64,000 nt of DNA from positions 186,001 through 250,000 of the forward strand of contig MPDE01000002.1 in NCBI GenBank assembly GCA_001874335.1. The letters run 5' to 3'. The DNA is from Bacteroidetes bacterium MedPE-SWsnd-G2 (GTDB lineage: Bacteria; Bacteroidota; Bacteroidia; Flavobacteriales; Flavobacteriaceae). The notes beneath the pieces are model-generated. The model had not been told where the DNA came from and made no database searches. It saw only the letters and a program-made list of their open reading frames with translations. Within the stretch, counting starts at the first letter, position 1, and every line of letters starts with the position of its first letter. The position numbers were made by a program, and so were the translations under genes. Of the stretch, positions 35,450 to 44,057 are shown in pieces.

Positions 35450-37687
35450 ATGAAATCGTCTTTAAAATATATTATTTCAACCGTAGTTTGTGCACTTTTT
35501 ATAGTATTGCTCGCTGTGCGATGCAAAGACAATGAAAATGCTAAATACATTGATTACACAACGACTAATAAAGATTTAAAATTCTCAGATTCAGATTTTG
35601 TAGGTACAGAAACCTGTATTGCGTGCCATAGTGAGGAATACAACCAATGGAAAGGTTCTCATCACGATGATGCTATGAAAATTGCGGATTCTACTTCGGT
35701 TTTAGCCGATTTCAACAATACCACGTTTACCAATCAGAATGTAAAAAGCACATTTTTCAAAAAAGATGGCGACTATTATGTAAACCTCGAAAATCCTGAA
35801 GGTGAATTTCAAGATTATAAAATCGTTTACACCTTTGGTGTGACTCCATTGCAACAATACATCGTTGAGTTTCCAAATGGTGCGTTCCAATGCTTACAAA
35901 CCGCTTGGGATTCTGAAAAGGGTGCATGGTATGACCTTCAACCAAATTATACCCTTAGAAGTGATGAGTGGATTCACTGGAGTAGCGGTGGAATGCGTTG
36001 GAATTCGGCTTGTGCAGATTGCCATTCAACTAATCTTAAGAAAAACTATAACAACGAAACCAGTACGTTCAATACAACCTTTGATATTATAAATGTGAGT
36101 TGTGAAGCCTGTCATGGTCCATCAAGTAAACACGTCGACTTTTATAATCAAGATCTTTTAGAAGGCCTAACGCCACCTAAAATGTATATGCCTACAGGTA
36201 TGGAATCTCAAGAAGTGGTAGATAAATGTGCAAGATGTCATTCAAGACGATCTCAATTAACCGATTATTTTGATTACAATGGTAAATTTGAAGATCATTA
36301 TTTACCTGAAGCCTTATCGCACCCGAGATATGAAAGAGATGGTCAAATTTTAGATGAAGACTATGTTTATGGTTCTTTTATTCAAAGTAAAATGTACCAT
36401 ACCAATGTATCCTGCCGAGATTGTCATAATATGCATTCCTTAAAACTTAAAGAAACAGGTAATGCGCTATGTATTAACTGCCACCTTCCAGAAATTTACG
36501 ATGCGCCAGAGCACTACTTTCATGAAGTTGATAGCGAAGGTTCCCAATGTATAAATTGTCATATGACAGGCCGTACCTATATGGGCAACGACTTTAGACG
36601 AGATCATAGTTTTAGAGTTCCCAGACCTGATCAATCTTTAGCCTACGGTACCCCAAATGCCTGTAATGGCTGTCATACAGACAAGGATGCAAAATGGGCA
36701 AGTGATGTAATAATTGATAAATTTGGTCCAGATAGACCTGACCATTATTCCAATCATCTCACAAAAGCGACTTTAGGCGATATGATCGCTCAAAAAACAC
36801 TTTTAATGAATGAGTCTTATCCTGCATTAACAAGGGCTTCAGCCTTAGACATGTATAGTAGAAATAGGCTAAATGATGATATGCTTAGAGAATTACTTCC
36901 GCTACTACAAGACGAAGCTCCAATGGTAAGATTTCATACAATTTCTGCGTTTGAACGCGCGGAAAGCACCAACTTTACAAATCAGATTTATCCCTTTTTA
37001 GATGATCCTATAAGAATGGTAAGAATCGCTGCTTCGAGATATTATCACTACAAAAACATTGAACTTTTTGAAGATGAAACTTACAACAAGGCGCATAAAG
37101 AATTGCAAAACTACTTGGCTGTAAATGCCGATTTCCCTGGCGGACAAGTTCAATTAGCACTGTATCATCAAGCTAAGAATGAAATGGATTTAGCTATAAA
37201 AGCTTACCAAAAATCAATTTCGTATGATGTTTTTTTCAACCAGGCTAAAATGAATTTGGCCCTTTTGCACTACCAAGAGGGCGATTTAGATGCTGCAGAA
37301 AAATTATATATTCAAGTCACCGAATTGGAACCTAATTATGGATATTCTTATTATATGTTAGGATTGTTGTACAATGAAAAAGGAGATGCACCAAATGCGA
37401 AGAAATATCTCAAGTTAGCAAGTGAACGCGAGCCTCACATACCAAATACCTTTTATAATTATAGTTTAATACTTCAAGGTGAAAAGCAATTTATGGAATC
37501 TATTAAGGTCATTGATAACGGTCTTGCACTATTTCCAAATAACGAACGCTTACTTTATATTAAAGTGTTAGCCTTAATTAACACAAACAACCGACCCGCT
37601 GCGATGCAGGTTTGTCAACAACTAATACAAGTTGCACCTAACAATCAAAATTACATGCAACTCTACCAATCCTTAATGCAACAATAA
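35450..37687 (+). CDS. Octaheme c-type cytochrome with HEAT-like and TPR repeats
   Basis: 745 aa. An N-terminal hydrophobic segment (about 7-24) ending at Cys25 may be an anchor or an atypical lipoprotein signal. Residues about 56-410 carry eight CxxCH heme-binding motifs (CIACH, CADCH, CEACH, CARCH, CRDCH, CINCH twice, CNGCH), so eight covalent hemes are expected in the periplasm. Residues about 440-535 look like HEAT-type helical repeats, and about 545-745 are TPR repeats (for example MNLALLHYQEGDLDAAEKLY, YYMLGLLYNEKGDAPNAKKY). The heme part resembles multiheme cytochromes of electron-transfer chains; the repeats suggest protein binding. Its redox partner is not in the window. Confidence 0.85.
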   Translation: MKSSLKYIISTVVCALFIVLLAVRCKDNENAKYIDYTTTNKDLKFSDSDFVGTETCIACHSEEYNQWKGSHHDDAMKIADSTSVLADFNNTTFTNQNVKSTFFKKDGDYYVNLENPEGEFQDYKIVYTFGVTPLQQYIVEFPNGAFQCLQTAWDSEKGAWYDLQPNYTLRSDEWIHWSSGGMRWNSACADCHSTNLKKNYNNETSTFNTTFDIINVSCEACHGPSSKHVDFYNQDLLEGLTPPKMYMPTGMESQEVVDKCARCHSRRSQLTDYFDYNGKFEDHYLPEALSHPRYERDGQILDEDYVYGSFIQSKMYHTNVSCRDCHNMHSLKLKETGNALCINCHLPEIYDAPEHYFHEVDSEGSQCINCHMTGRTYMGNDFRRDHSFRVPRPDQSLAYGTPNACNGCHTDKDAKWASDVIIDKFGPDRPDHYSNHLTKATLGDMIAQKTLLMNESYPALTRASALDMYSRNRLNDDMLRELLPLLQDEAPMVRFHTISAFERAESTNFTNQIYPFLDDPIRMVRIAASRYYHYKNIELFEDETYNKAHKELQNYLAVNADFPGGQVQLALYHQAKNEMDLAIKAYQKSISYDVFFNQAKMNLALLHYQEGDLDAAEKLYIQVTELEPNYGYSYYMLGLLYNEKGDAPNAKKYLKLASEREPHIPNTFYNYSLILQGEKQFMESIKVIDNGLALFPNNERLLYIKVLALINTNNRPAAMQVCQQLIQVAPNNQNYMQLYQSLMQQ

Positions 37688-37690
37688 ACA

Positions 37691-37722
37691 AAAACCTCGG
37701 ATTAAACCTCCGAGGTTTTTTT
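37691..37722 (+). terminator. Terminator after the cytochrome gene
   Basis: A 10-bp stem (37691-37700 with 37710-37719), a 9-base loop and a T-run follow the cytochrome stop codon. Confidence 0.9.
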
Positions 37723-37844
37723 ATGATCCTCTGTAATTCTAATATTTTATCTGTTTAGAGCATCAACATTTTATTCAAAATGCTTAACAAATAATAATTC
37801 TTTCTAAAAGTTGTCATAAATAGTGGTTAAAGCCTCTTAAATAC

Positions 37845-37856
37845 TGACTTAAGTCA
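37845..37856. promoter_or_regulatory. TGAC-N4-GTCA palindrome upstream of fhs
   Basis: TGACTTAAGTCA is a perfect 12-bp palindrome whose centre lies 29.5 bases before a TATCTTTA -7-like box (37880-37887), 64 bases upstream of the fhs ATG. The form suits a dimeric Crp/Fnr-family site; the same TGAC-N4-GTCA is found before nadA at almost the same distance from its -7 box. Confidence 0.5.
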
Positions 37857-37919
37857 TATTCTAACATTTTAGAATCGAATATCTTTATTCAGATACTCAA
37901 CACAAAAAATGTTCACATT

Positions 37920-39587
37920 ATGACGGATTTACAAATTGCTAAAAAGATAAAACTCGAACACATTTCTAAAATTGCCGAAAAATTTGGTTTGGATGAAGAG
38001 CAAATCGAAATGTACGGTAAATACAAAGCAAAAATTCCGTTAGATGCCATAGATAAAACCAAGGCTAAAAAAAGCAATTTGATTTTAGTATCTGCCATCT
38101 CTCCAACTCCTGCAGGAGAAGGAAAAACAACAATGTCCATCGGTCTATCTGAAGGCTTAAATAGATTGCAAAAAAAGACCACCGTAGTTTTAAGAGAACC
38201 ATCATTAGGTCCAGTATTTGGGATTAAAGGTGGAGCTACAGGAGGTGGTTACTCTCAGGTGCTACCTATGGAAGATATTAACCTCCACTTTACAGGTGAT
38301 TTTTCGGCCATTGAAAAAGCACACAATCTGCTTTCAGCCATTATTGACAATAATATTCAAAGTAAAACAAACTCTTTAAGATTAGATCCCAGAACCATCA
38401 CATGGAAACGTGTTTTAGATGTAAATGATAGAGCATTGCGCCGTATAATTGTGGGATTAGGAGGAACAACTTCTGGTGTGCCACGTGAGACCGGCTTTGA
38501 TATTACGGCAGCCTCGGAGATCATGGCCATACTATGTCTTTCGGAAAGTCTTTTAGATCTGAAAAAACGTTTAGGAAATATTTTTATTGGTTATACCTAC
38601 GACAAATCCCCTATTTATGCAAAAGATTTAAAGGCTGAAGGAGCAATGACCGTCTTACTAAAGGATGCCATAAAACCTAATTTGGTTCAAACTATCGAAG
38701 GTAATCCTGCCATTATTCATGGCGGACCATTTGCCAATATTGCTCAAGGGACCAACACTACATTGGCAACATTGTTAGGGATGACACACTCAGAATATAC
38801 GGTGACGGAAGCAGGTTTCGGATTTGATTTGGGTGCAGAGAAGTTTTTTGATATCAAATGCCAAAGTGCAGGATTAGCTCCTAAAGCTGTTGTGTTAACA
38901 ACCACTATTAGAGCTTTAAAATATCATGGTGGAGCCGATTTAAAATCGCTGACTACACCTGATATAGACGCCTTAAGAAATGGTCTTCCAAACTTAGAAA
39001 AACATTTAGAAAACATTGCTAAGTTTAAGGTAACACCGGTAATAGCAATCAATAAATTTACTACCGATTCACCTGAAGAAATTCAATTAATTTTAGATTA
39101 TGCCCAATCTTTAAACGTAAAAATTGCACTTGCCGATGTTTGGGGTAAAGGTGGTGAAGGTGCTTTAGAGTTAGCCCAATGCATTGTTGATATTATCGAA
39201 GAAGACACGTCTAATTTCACGCCTCTATATAACTGGTCATCGCCCGTTAAGGATAAAATTGAAACCATCGCAAAAGAAATTTATGGTGCTGAGCATGTCG
39301 ATTTTACTGCTAAAGCCAAAACCCATTTAAAAACTATTGCCCATTTAGGGTTGGAGCATTTACCGGTTTGTATTGCAAAAACTCAAAAGTCGCTTTCAGA
39401 TAACCCAAAATTATTAGGTAGACCAAAAGATTTTATAATTACAGTGAGAGCTATTGAAATTGCATCTGGAGCAGGTTTCCTTATTCCAATTACTGGCAGT
39501 ATTATGCGCATGCCAGGTTTACCAGCACATCCAGCATCTGAAGGTATTGATATCGATGAGAACAATGAAATTGTAGGATTGTTTTAA
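37920..39587 (+). CDS. fhs: Formate--tetrahydrofolate ligase
   Basis: A 555-aa enzyme that makes 10-formyl-THF from formate, THF and ATP. The P-loop segment is SPTPAGEGKTTMSIGLSEGL around residue 61, followed by VLREPSLGPVFGIKGGATGGG, both diagnostic of the family. The C-terminal ITGSIMRMPGLPAHPASEGID is also characteristic. The length is normal. It feeds one-carbon units to purine and serine/glycine metabolism. An upstream TGAC-N4-GTCA palindrome suggests regulation. Confidence 0.95.
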   Translation: MTDLQIAKKIKLEHISKIAEKFGLDEEQIEMYGKYKAKIPLDAIDKTKAKKSNLILVSAISPTPAGEGKTTMSIGLSEGLNRLQKKTTVVLREPSLGPVFGIKGGATGGGYSQVLPMEDINLHFTGDFSAIEKAHNLLSAIIDNNIQSKTNSLRLDPRTITWKRVLDVNDRALRRIIVGLGGTTSGVPRETGFDITAASEIMAILCLSESLLDLKKRLGNIFIGYTYDKSPIYAKDLKAEGAMTVLLKDAIKPNLVQTIEGNPAIIHGGPFANIAQGTNTTLATLLGMTHSEYTVTEAGFGFDLGAEKFFDIKCQSAGLAPKAVVLTTTIRALKYHGGADLKSLTTPDIDALRNGLPNLEKHLENIAKFKVTPVIAINKFTTDSPEEIQLILDYAQSLNVKIALADVWGKGGEGALELAQCIVDIIEEDTSNFTPLYNWSSPVKDKIETIAKEIYGAEHVDFTAKAKTHLKTIAHLGLEHLPVCIAKTQKSLSDNPKLLGRPKDFIITVRAIEIASGAGFLIPITGSIMRMPGLPAHPASEGIDIDENNEIVGLF

Positions 39588-39658
39588 AAGCATTGATTTT
39601 AACCGCAATTCTTTTTAACTTCTAATCCTTTATAATCAATCACCTTAACAACCTTATA

Positions 39659-40036
39659 ATGAGTTTAGAAAACCAAAAGAATAACGCCATTGCATTTTAT
39701 AAAATGGCCTATTTGGGGAATCCCAGAGAAGCTGTAAACTTATATGTAGGCGATGAATACATTCAACACAATCCTGATGTTGCAGACGGCTTAGATGGAT
39801 TCATCGCTTATTTTGAACGCATGCAAAAAGAATACCCCAACAAATCTATTGAATTTGTGAGATGTATATCTGAAGGCAATTTGGTAGCACTACATACGCA
39901 TCAAACCTGGCCAGAAGAGGATCAATATGTCACAATGGATTTCTTTAGATTTGATGAAAATGGAAAAATATGTGAGCATTGGGACAGCATTCAGCAAATT
40001 CCAAAATCTTCAGCAAACCCAAATTCCATGTATTAA
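39659..40036 (+). CDS. SnoaL/NTF2-like protein
   Basis: A 125-aa cone-shaped alpha+beta domain of the NTF2/SnoaL superfamily. It starts with helices (NAIAFYKMAYLG), then NLYVGDEYIQHNPDVADGLDGF and HTHQTWPEEDQYVTMDFFRFDENGKICEHWD, the usual pattern. Such proteins act as cyclases, isomerases or binding domains. No signal peptide. It is followed by the acetyltransferase gene after 9 bases, likely one transcript. The substrate is unknown. Confidence 0.8.
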   Translation: MSLENQKNNAIAFYKMAYLGNPREAVNLYVGDEYIQHNPDVADGLDGFIAYFERMQKEYPNKSIEFVRCISEGNLVALHTHQTWPEEDQYVTMDFFRFDENGKICEHWDSIQQIPKSSANPNSMY

Positions 40037-40045
40037 TACAATACT

Positions 40046-40621
40046 ATGACAGAACGAGAAAAGATGCTTTCTGGGGCACACTATAAATCAAGAGACCCCG
40101 AATTAATTGCAATGTATCACAATGCAAGAGCGCTTTTACAACGCTTTAATTCTGCAAACAGTAAAGAAATTGAGGAAAAACATAACATCCTCACTCAATT
40201 ATTGCATAACTGTGAAGATGGTGTATGGATAGAGGCGCCTTTTTTCTGTGACTACGGTAGTCATTTATCAATTGGACAAAACACCTTTATTAATACTAAT
40301 TGCGTGTTTTTAGATTGTAATTTCATTAGCATTGGATCTAATTGCCTAATTGCGCCAAATGTTCAAATTTATACGGCTTCACATCCTATAAAAGCTTCAG
40401 AACGATTGGTAACAAAAAATAATGAAACCTCATATCTCACTTCCTGCAAGCCCGTAAGCATAGGAGATAACGTTTGGATTGGTGGCAATACAGTAATCTG
40501 CCCTGGCGTTTCAATCGGGAATAATGTAACCATTGGAGCGGGAAGCGTGGTTACTAAATCCATTCCAAATGATGTACTTGCCTTTGGAAGCCCATGTAAA
40601 GTGATTAAATCTTTAGAATAA
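40046..40621 (+). CDS. Sugar O-acetyltransferase (Maa/LacA/NodL type)
   Basis: A 191-aa left-handed beta-helix acetyltransferase that uses acetyl-CoA on a sugar hydroxyl. The N-terminal MTEREKMLSGAHYKSRDPEL is the Maa-type cap. The hexapeptide-repeat coil includes the catalytic His in ASHP (residues around 112-115) and the ending VSIGDNVWIGGNTVICPGVSIG. The length fits maltose/galactoside acetyltransferases. Acceptor sugar not identifiable. Confidence 0.9.
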   Translation: MTEREKMLSGAHYKSRDPELIAMYHNARALLQRFNSANSKEIEEKHNILTQLLHNCEDGVWIEAPFFCDYGSHLSIGQNTFINTNCVFLDCNFISIGSNCLIAPNVQIYTASHPIKASERLVTKNNETSYLTSCKPVSIGDNVWIGGNTVICPGVSIGNNVTIGAGSVVTKSIPNDVLAFGSPCKVIKSLE

Positions 40622-40714
40622 TAATATTCATGGTACTGCTTCAGTTAAAATTGAATGATCGTCTTGTTTCTAATCAATTTTGTAATTAGTAATTTTGAAT
40701 TTTAAATAGAAATT

Positions 40715-41182
40715 ATGAGTAACAATTCACCTTATAGCTTTGATTATTTTATTAAAACCTTAAAAATTATGCACCTACTATTTGTGCTCTTTTTATCGTG
40801 TTTTTTAGGATACATCTATTTTTCCAATGATGTCTGGGCCGTTTCTTTTGAAAATTCTATGACTGTAGTTGGAGTTACTGCAATTGTGTTCTTGGCTGTT
40901 GTTGTTAGCAATTACATTCAGAAACATAAACTCAAAGCGTCTAAAGATTTTAAATCTATAAAAGATGTATTTGAAAATTATCAAAAAGCATTTATTATAA
41001 AACTGGCCATACTTGAGGCTACAACCTTGCTATGTTGCGTTGTTGGGAAAACGACTGACAACTTATATTTTGTATTATTAGCATTGGGGTTAGTTATTTA
41101 TTTCATCAGTCTTAGACCCTCTAAAAAAGGTGTTAGAGCTGAGCTTTCCTTAAATTCTGAAACCGAAAATCAACTCTCATAA
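40715..41182 (+). CDS. Unknown four-helix membrane protein (copy A of a pair)
   Basis: 155 aa with four hydrophobic segments (about 16-36, 46-66, 90-108, 115-133). It has the motif ENYQKAFIIKLAILEA before helix 3 and LRPSKKGVRAEL after helix 4. The protein at 53699 has the same layout, with YQEASIIRWALIEG and LYPSDSRIHRAL, so the two are divergent paralogues of one uncharacterised Bacteroidota family. No catalytic residues are evident. Confidence 0.75.
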   Translation: MSNNSPYSFDYFIKTLKIMHLLFVLFLSCFLGYIYFSNDVWAVSFENSMTVVGVTAIVFLAVVVSNYIQKHKLKASKDFKSIKDVFENYQKAFIIKLAILEATTLLCCVVGKTTDNLYFVLLALGLVIYFISLRPSKKGVRAELSLNSETENQLS

Positions 41183-41339
41183 AATTTAATTTTGATTTTT
41201 TTATTCGCTTTTGAAAGGTTGATAAAAATAGCCGACTGAAGGCTTATAAAATTAATATAGATCAATAATCAAGTTGGTCTATTTTTTAAAATTTAAACTA
41301 AGCACCTGCTTAGTATTACAACTCAAATACACGTATTTT

Positions 41340-41891
41340 ATGAAATCATTTACCATTCACAATTCCGACTCGGCTCCACAAGACAGCAAACCATTACTAG
41401 AAAATTCAATCAAAGCATTTGGTATGATACCCAATTTACACGGGGTACTGGCAGAATCTCCAGGATTATTAGAAGCTTACCAAATGTTACACAATTTATT
41501 TTCTAACTCCTCTTTCAATGCCGAAGAATTAACGGTTGTGTGGCAAACTATAAATGTAGAACACGCTTGCCATTACTGTGTACCGGCACATACAGCAATT
41601 GCCCACATGATGAAAGTTGATCCAGAAATTACGGAAGCGCTTAGAAATAAAGGCAATATGCCAACCGAAAAACTACAGGTGTTACACGATACAACATTAA
41701 TATTAGTAAGAGAACGAGGTCACATCTCTGAATCTGATTTAAATCGTTTTTACAATGAAGGATACACACAAAGAAACTTACTAGACATTGTTTTAGGTAT
41801 ATCACAGAAAGTGATTAGTAATTACACCAATCACTTAGCAACCACTCCTGTTGATGCACCATTTCAAAAATTTGCTTGGGAGAAAAAATAG
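41340..41891 (+). CDS. Carboxymuconolactone decarboxylase/AhpD-like protein
   Basis: 183 aa from the ATG at 41340; an in-frame TTG 22 codons upstream (41274) is rejected because that stretch reads like leader DNA. The AhpD-type active site is visible as ExxCxxCxxxH: Glu74, Cys77, Cys80 and His84 (HACHYCVPAH). Members act as alkylhydroperoxidase partners or as decarboxylases; with the CxxC and His a peroxidase or disulfide-reductase function is more likely. It is monocistronic, followed by two hairpins. Confidence 0.85.
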   Translation: MKSFTIHNSDSAPQDSKPLLENSIKAFGMIPNLHGVLAESPGLLEAYQMLHNLFSNSSFNAEELTVVWQTINVEHACHYCVPAHTAIAHMMKVDPEITEALRNKGNMPTEKLQVLHDTTLILVRERGHISESDLNRFYNEGYTQRNLLDIVLGISQKVISNYTNHLATTPVDAPFQKFAWEKK

Positions 41892-41907
41892 AATTCGAAA
41901 TTCTATT
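41887..41907 (+). terminator. Hairpin at the stop codon of the AhpD-like gene
   Basis: 9-bp arms (41887-41895 with 41899-41907) with a CGA loop enclose the TAG stop codon. It is followed by TATTT rather than a long T-run and precedes a second, stronger hairpin. Confidence 0.5.
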
Positions 41908-41914
41908 TATTTAG

Positions 41915-41946
41915 AAAAGCTAACATGAGAATGTTAGCTTTTTTTT
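41915..41946 (+). terminator. Terminator after the AhpD-like gene
   Basis: A 12-bp stem (41915-41926 with 41931-41942), a GAGA tetraloop and an eight-base T-run form a textbook intrinsic terminator. Confidence 0.92.
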
Positions 41947-42080
41947 GGGTTTATAACCTGCGTTTTTATTTTCTCTAACAATTTAGAAACATTATCCCAA
42001 TTAAATTAATAATCAAAACATAGTGTTGTAACATCTTAGTAATAGTTGCTTGTTAGATTTATCCCAAACCTGCAATAGTT

Positions 42081-42572
42081 ATGAAAGCTTTTAAACTACC
42101 TCTTGTTTTACTACTTATAGTACTTCAACTTAGTTTGATCAAACACAAACTACATTTTAAAGCCATCAAGCCAGGACATTTCACTTTTGTTACAATGCAA
42201 TCTAATAGTTTTCAGATAAAAATTAAGGATACCATTCCGCCACATGCAAACATCTATTTTACCAACTCTAAATGGAATGGTAACCACTTTAATATTAATG
42301 GGTCTCATCTTACTTGGAATACGGGTACAGAATCTATATTGCCCGGTAGTAAAATATCATTTAGCCAGATAGAAAAACAGCCAACAGCTTCTAAAGGCAG
42401 TCTAGAAGGCCAAATGAAACTAACTTCTCAAGACCCCATATTTGCATACTTAGGGCATAACAAAATGCCAACACTTTTCTTGGCTGCTGTTGGTACAAAC
42501 AATAAGGCATTTGGCACACTCACAAACACGCAACTTACATTAGATAAAACAGTTACCATACAAATGCCATAA
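42081..42572 (+). CDS. Small secreted single-domain protein (FTNSKWNG-type)
   Basis: 163 aa. An N-terminal hydrophobic segment (about 5-21) serves as signal or anchor. The remainder (about 50-163) matches a domain I recognise from large secreted Bacteroidota and cyanobacterial proteins: ANIYFTNSKWNGNHF, an ITW-like LTWNTGTE, a GSKISF strand, and FAYLGHNKMPTLFLAAVG. Those proteins usually carry it beside other surface modules; here it stands alone. Function unknown. It heads a run of small exported proteins. Confidence 0.7.
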   Translation: MKAFKLPLVLLLIVLQLSLIKHKLHFKAIKPGHFTFVTMQSNSFQIKIKDTIPPHANIYFTNSKWNGNHFNINGSHLTWNTGTESILPGSKISFSQIEKQPTASKGSLEGQMKLTSQDPIFAYLGHNKMPTLFLAAVGTNNKAFGTLTNTQLTLDKTVTIQMP

Positions 42573-42607
42573 AAAAAGTATATTTAGCTATCAAATTATA
42601 CAACGGC

Positions 42608-43039
42608 ATGGGTAAAAAAACAATCTTCTCTGTTGCACTATTCCTTTTCACCTTAGGATGTTTATCACAAACAGAACTGGTGGTTGGTACCTATTTTAAA
42701 AAAATGGGTAATGAAAAGCACAACATAGAATACACCTTAAAACTAAATAGCGATCAAACTTTTAGTTTCCACTCCTACTCCAACAATGTTTCGGGCTTAC
42801 CCCAAATTGTAAATAAATATGGAAAGGGCACTTGGACAATTAAAGACAAAATCATCACTTTAAGCACGGATCAAATGGATGATTATGATGATAAAAACAC
42901 TTTAGATTTTACAAATTCTAAGGCACGCTTTATAAGCAAATCACCTCGAGACAAATCCGATAGAGAAATTCCAAACAGTTTACAATTTTATGAATCTGAT
43001 ATATTTTGGATTAAAAGCTTACAAATTACCAAGAAATAA
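42608..43039 (+). CDS. Unknown secreted protein
   Basis: 143 aa with a signal peptide (KTIFSVALFLFTLGCLSQ). The mature part is a small beta-rich domain (GTYFKK..., YTLKLNSDQTFSFHSYS, GKGTWTIKDKIITLST), resembling lipocalin-like or META-like folds that test a growth or fitness trait, but no exact family is evident. It lies 35 bases after the previous small exported protein and 38 bases before the DUF6624 lipoprotein, in the same direction. Confidence 0.65.
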   Translation: MGKKTIFSVALFLFTLGCLSQTELVVGTYFKKMGNEKHNIEYTLKLNSDQTFSFHSYSNNVSGLPQIVNKYGKGTWTIKDKIITLSTDQMDDYDDKNTLDFTNSKARFISKSPRDKSDREIPNSLQFYESDIFWIKSLQITKK

Positions 43040-43077
43040 AAGTCTTCAGCTGTTGCTGAAATAACACATCAATCCTT

Positions 43078-43770
43078 ATGCGAATCATTTTACTACTTGC
43101 TGTCCTTTTAAGTGTTTCTTGTTCTGATAAAAAAGCAAACAACACCCTTCAAAACACAGCTCCAGATGCCAAAACCTTAACTGCAATGTTAGATACTATT
43201 TGGGACACAGAACAAACACCTATTACAAAACGGGATTCGCTAATGCGCATTTATGGGGATGAATCTGAGCTATACCAGGAGCAACAAAATTTAGTAAAAG
43301 CTAACCATATCATCAATGAAAAAAAGGTCACTCAGTATTTAGACACCTACGGCTGGCCTGAGCCTGAGCGTTCTGGGGAAAGAGGTAATTGGACCATTTG
43401 CAACGTTATTCAACATTCTGATAATGCTGTACGCATTAAATACCTACCAATGATGCGGGAAGCCGTAAAGGCTAACAAACTGGAGCCACGATTTTTGGTT
43501 AGGGCTGAAGATCGCATAGCTACCGAGCGAGGTGATTTACAGATTTACGGCGGGCAAATGAAATACTACCCTGAAACCAAATCCTTTAACCTTTGGCCAG
43601 TTTATGACCCTGAAAACATAGATAAACGAAGGGCAGAAATAGGTTTGGGCCCAATAGATGAATTTCTTAAACTCCGGTTTGATTTTGAATGGAACTTGGA
43701 AGAGCAAATAGAACGTTCAAAAGCATTTGAAGCGGCCAAACTTAAACAAAACAGGGCGAAAAAGAAGTAA
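43078..43770 (+). CDS. DUF6624-type lipoprotein
   Basis: 230 aa with a short signal ending in the lipobox LSVSC (Cys15). The body matches the DUF6624 layout as I remember it: TYGWPEPERSG, CNVIQHSDN, YLPMMREAVKAN, RAEDRIATERGDLQIYGGQ, and the RRAEIGLGPIDEFL ending. The family has no known activity. The C-terminal 30 residues are Lys/Glu-rich. It ends the run of three small exported proteins and is followed by a 287-base gap. Confidence 0.75.
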   Translation: MRIILLLAVLLSVSCSDKKANNTLQNTAPDAKTLTAMLDTIWDTEQTPITKRDSLMRIYGDESELYQEQQNLVKANHIINEKKVTQYLDTYGWPEPERSGERGNWTICNVIQHSDNAVRIKYLPMMREAVKANKLEPRFLVRAEDRIATERGDLQIYGGQMKYYPETKSFNLWPVYDPENIDKRRAEIGLGPIDEFLKLRFDFEWNLEEQIERSKAFEAAKLKQNRAKKK

Positions 43771-43983
43771 ATGCATTAAACATACATCATTCCAACCTAG
43801 ATTATCTTAAAACAATAGAAATCATTTAAAGTAAGGTATTTGGGCTAAAAATCTAAGATAACTAAAAGCCAATATATCCTTCTCATTGCATGGGGTTTAC
43901 CTCAAAATCTTAAAGCAACCCACTAGACAACTGCTTTAAATTAAGCCCTACCCTATTATCATAATCAATAATGTCCAAGCACA

Positions 43984-43999
43984 AATGACATATGTCATT
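43984..43999. promoter_or_regulatory. 16-bp perfect palindrome upstream of nadA
   Basis: AATGACATATGTCATT is a perfect palindrome containing TGAC-N4-GTCA. Its centre is 28.5 bases upstream of the nadA -7 box at 44020-44027, which is the position of class II activator sites. It may bind a Crp/Fnr-type regulator shared with fhs. Confidence 0.55.
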
Positions 44000-44019
44000 A
44001 GCGTTCGTTTATTATCTAT

Positions 44020-44027
44020 TAATTTTG
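44020..44027 (+). promoter_or_regulatory. -7 box of the nadAB operon
   Basis: TAATTTTG fits TAnnTTTG exactly and lies 30 bases before the nadA ATG. The normal TTG box is missing; the palindrome at 43984-43999 occupies that region instead. Confidence 0.55.
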
Positions 44028-44057
44028 TAACTTATTTTTTTCGATAAACAACGGGGT

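Noticed and set aside
41274-41339. N-terminal extension of the AhpD-like protein from TTG 41274
   Set aside because: The extension has no family similarity, and the ATG at 41340 gives a normal start.
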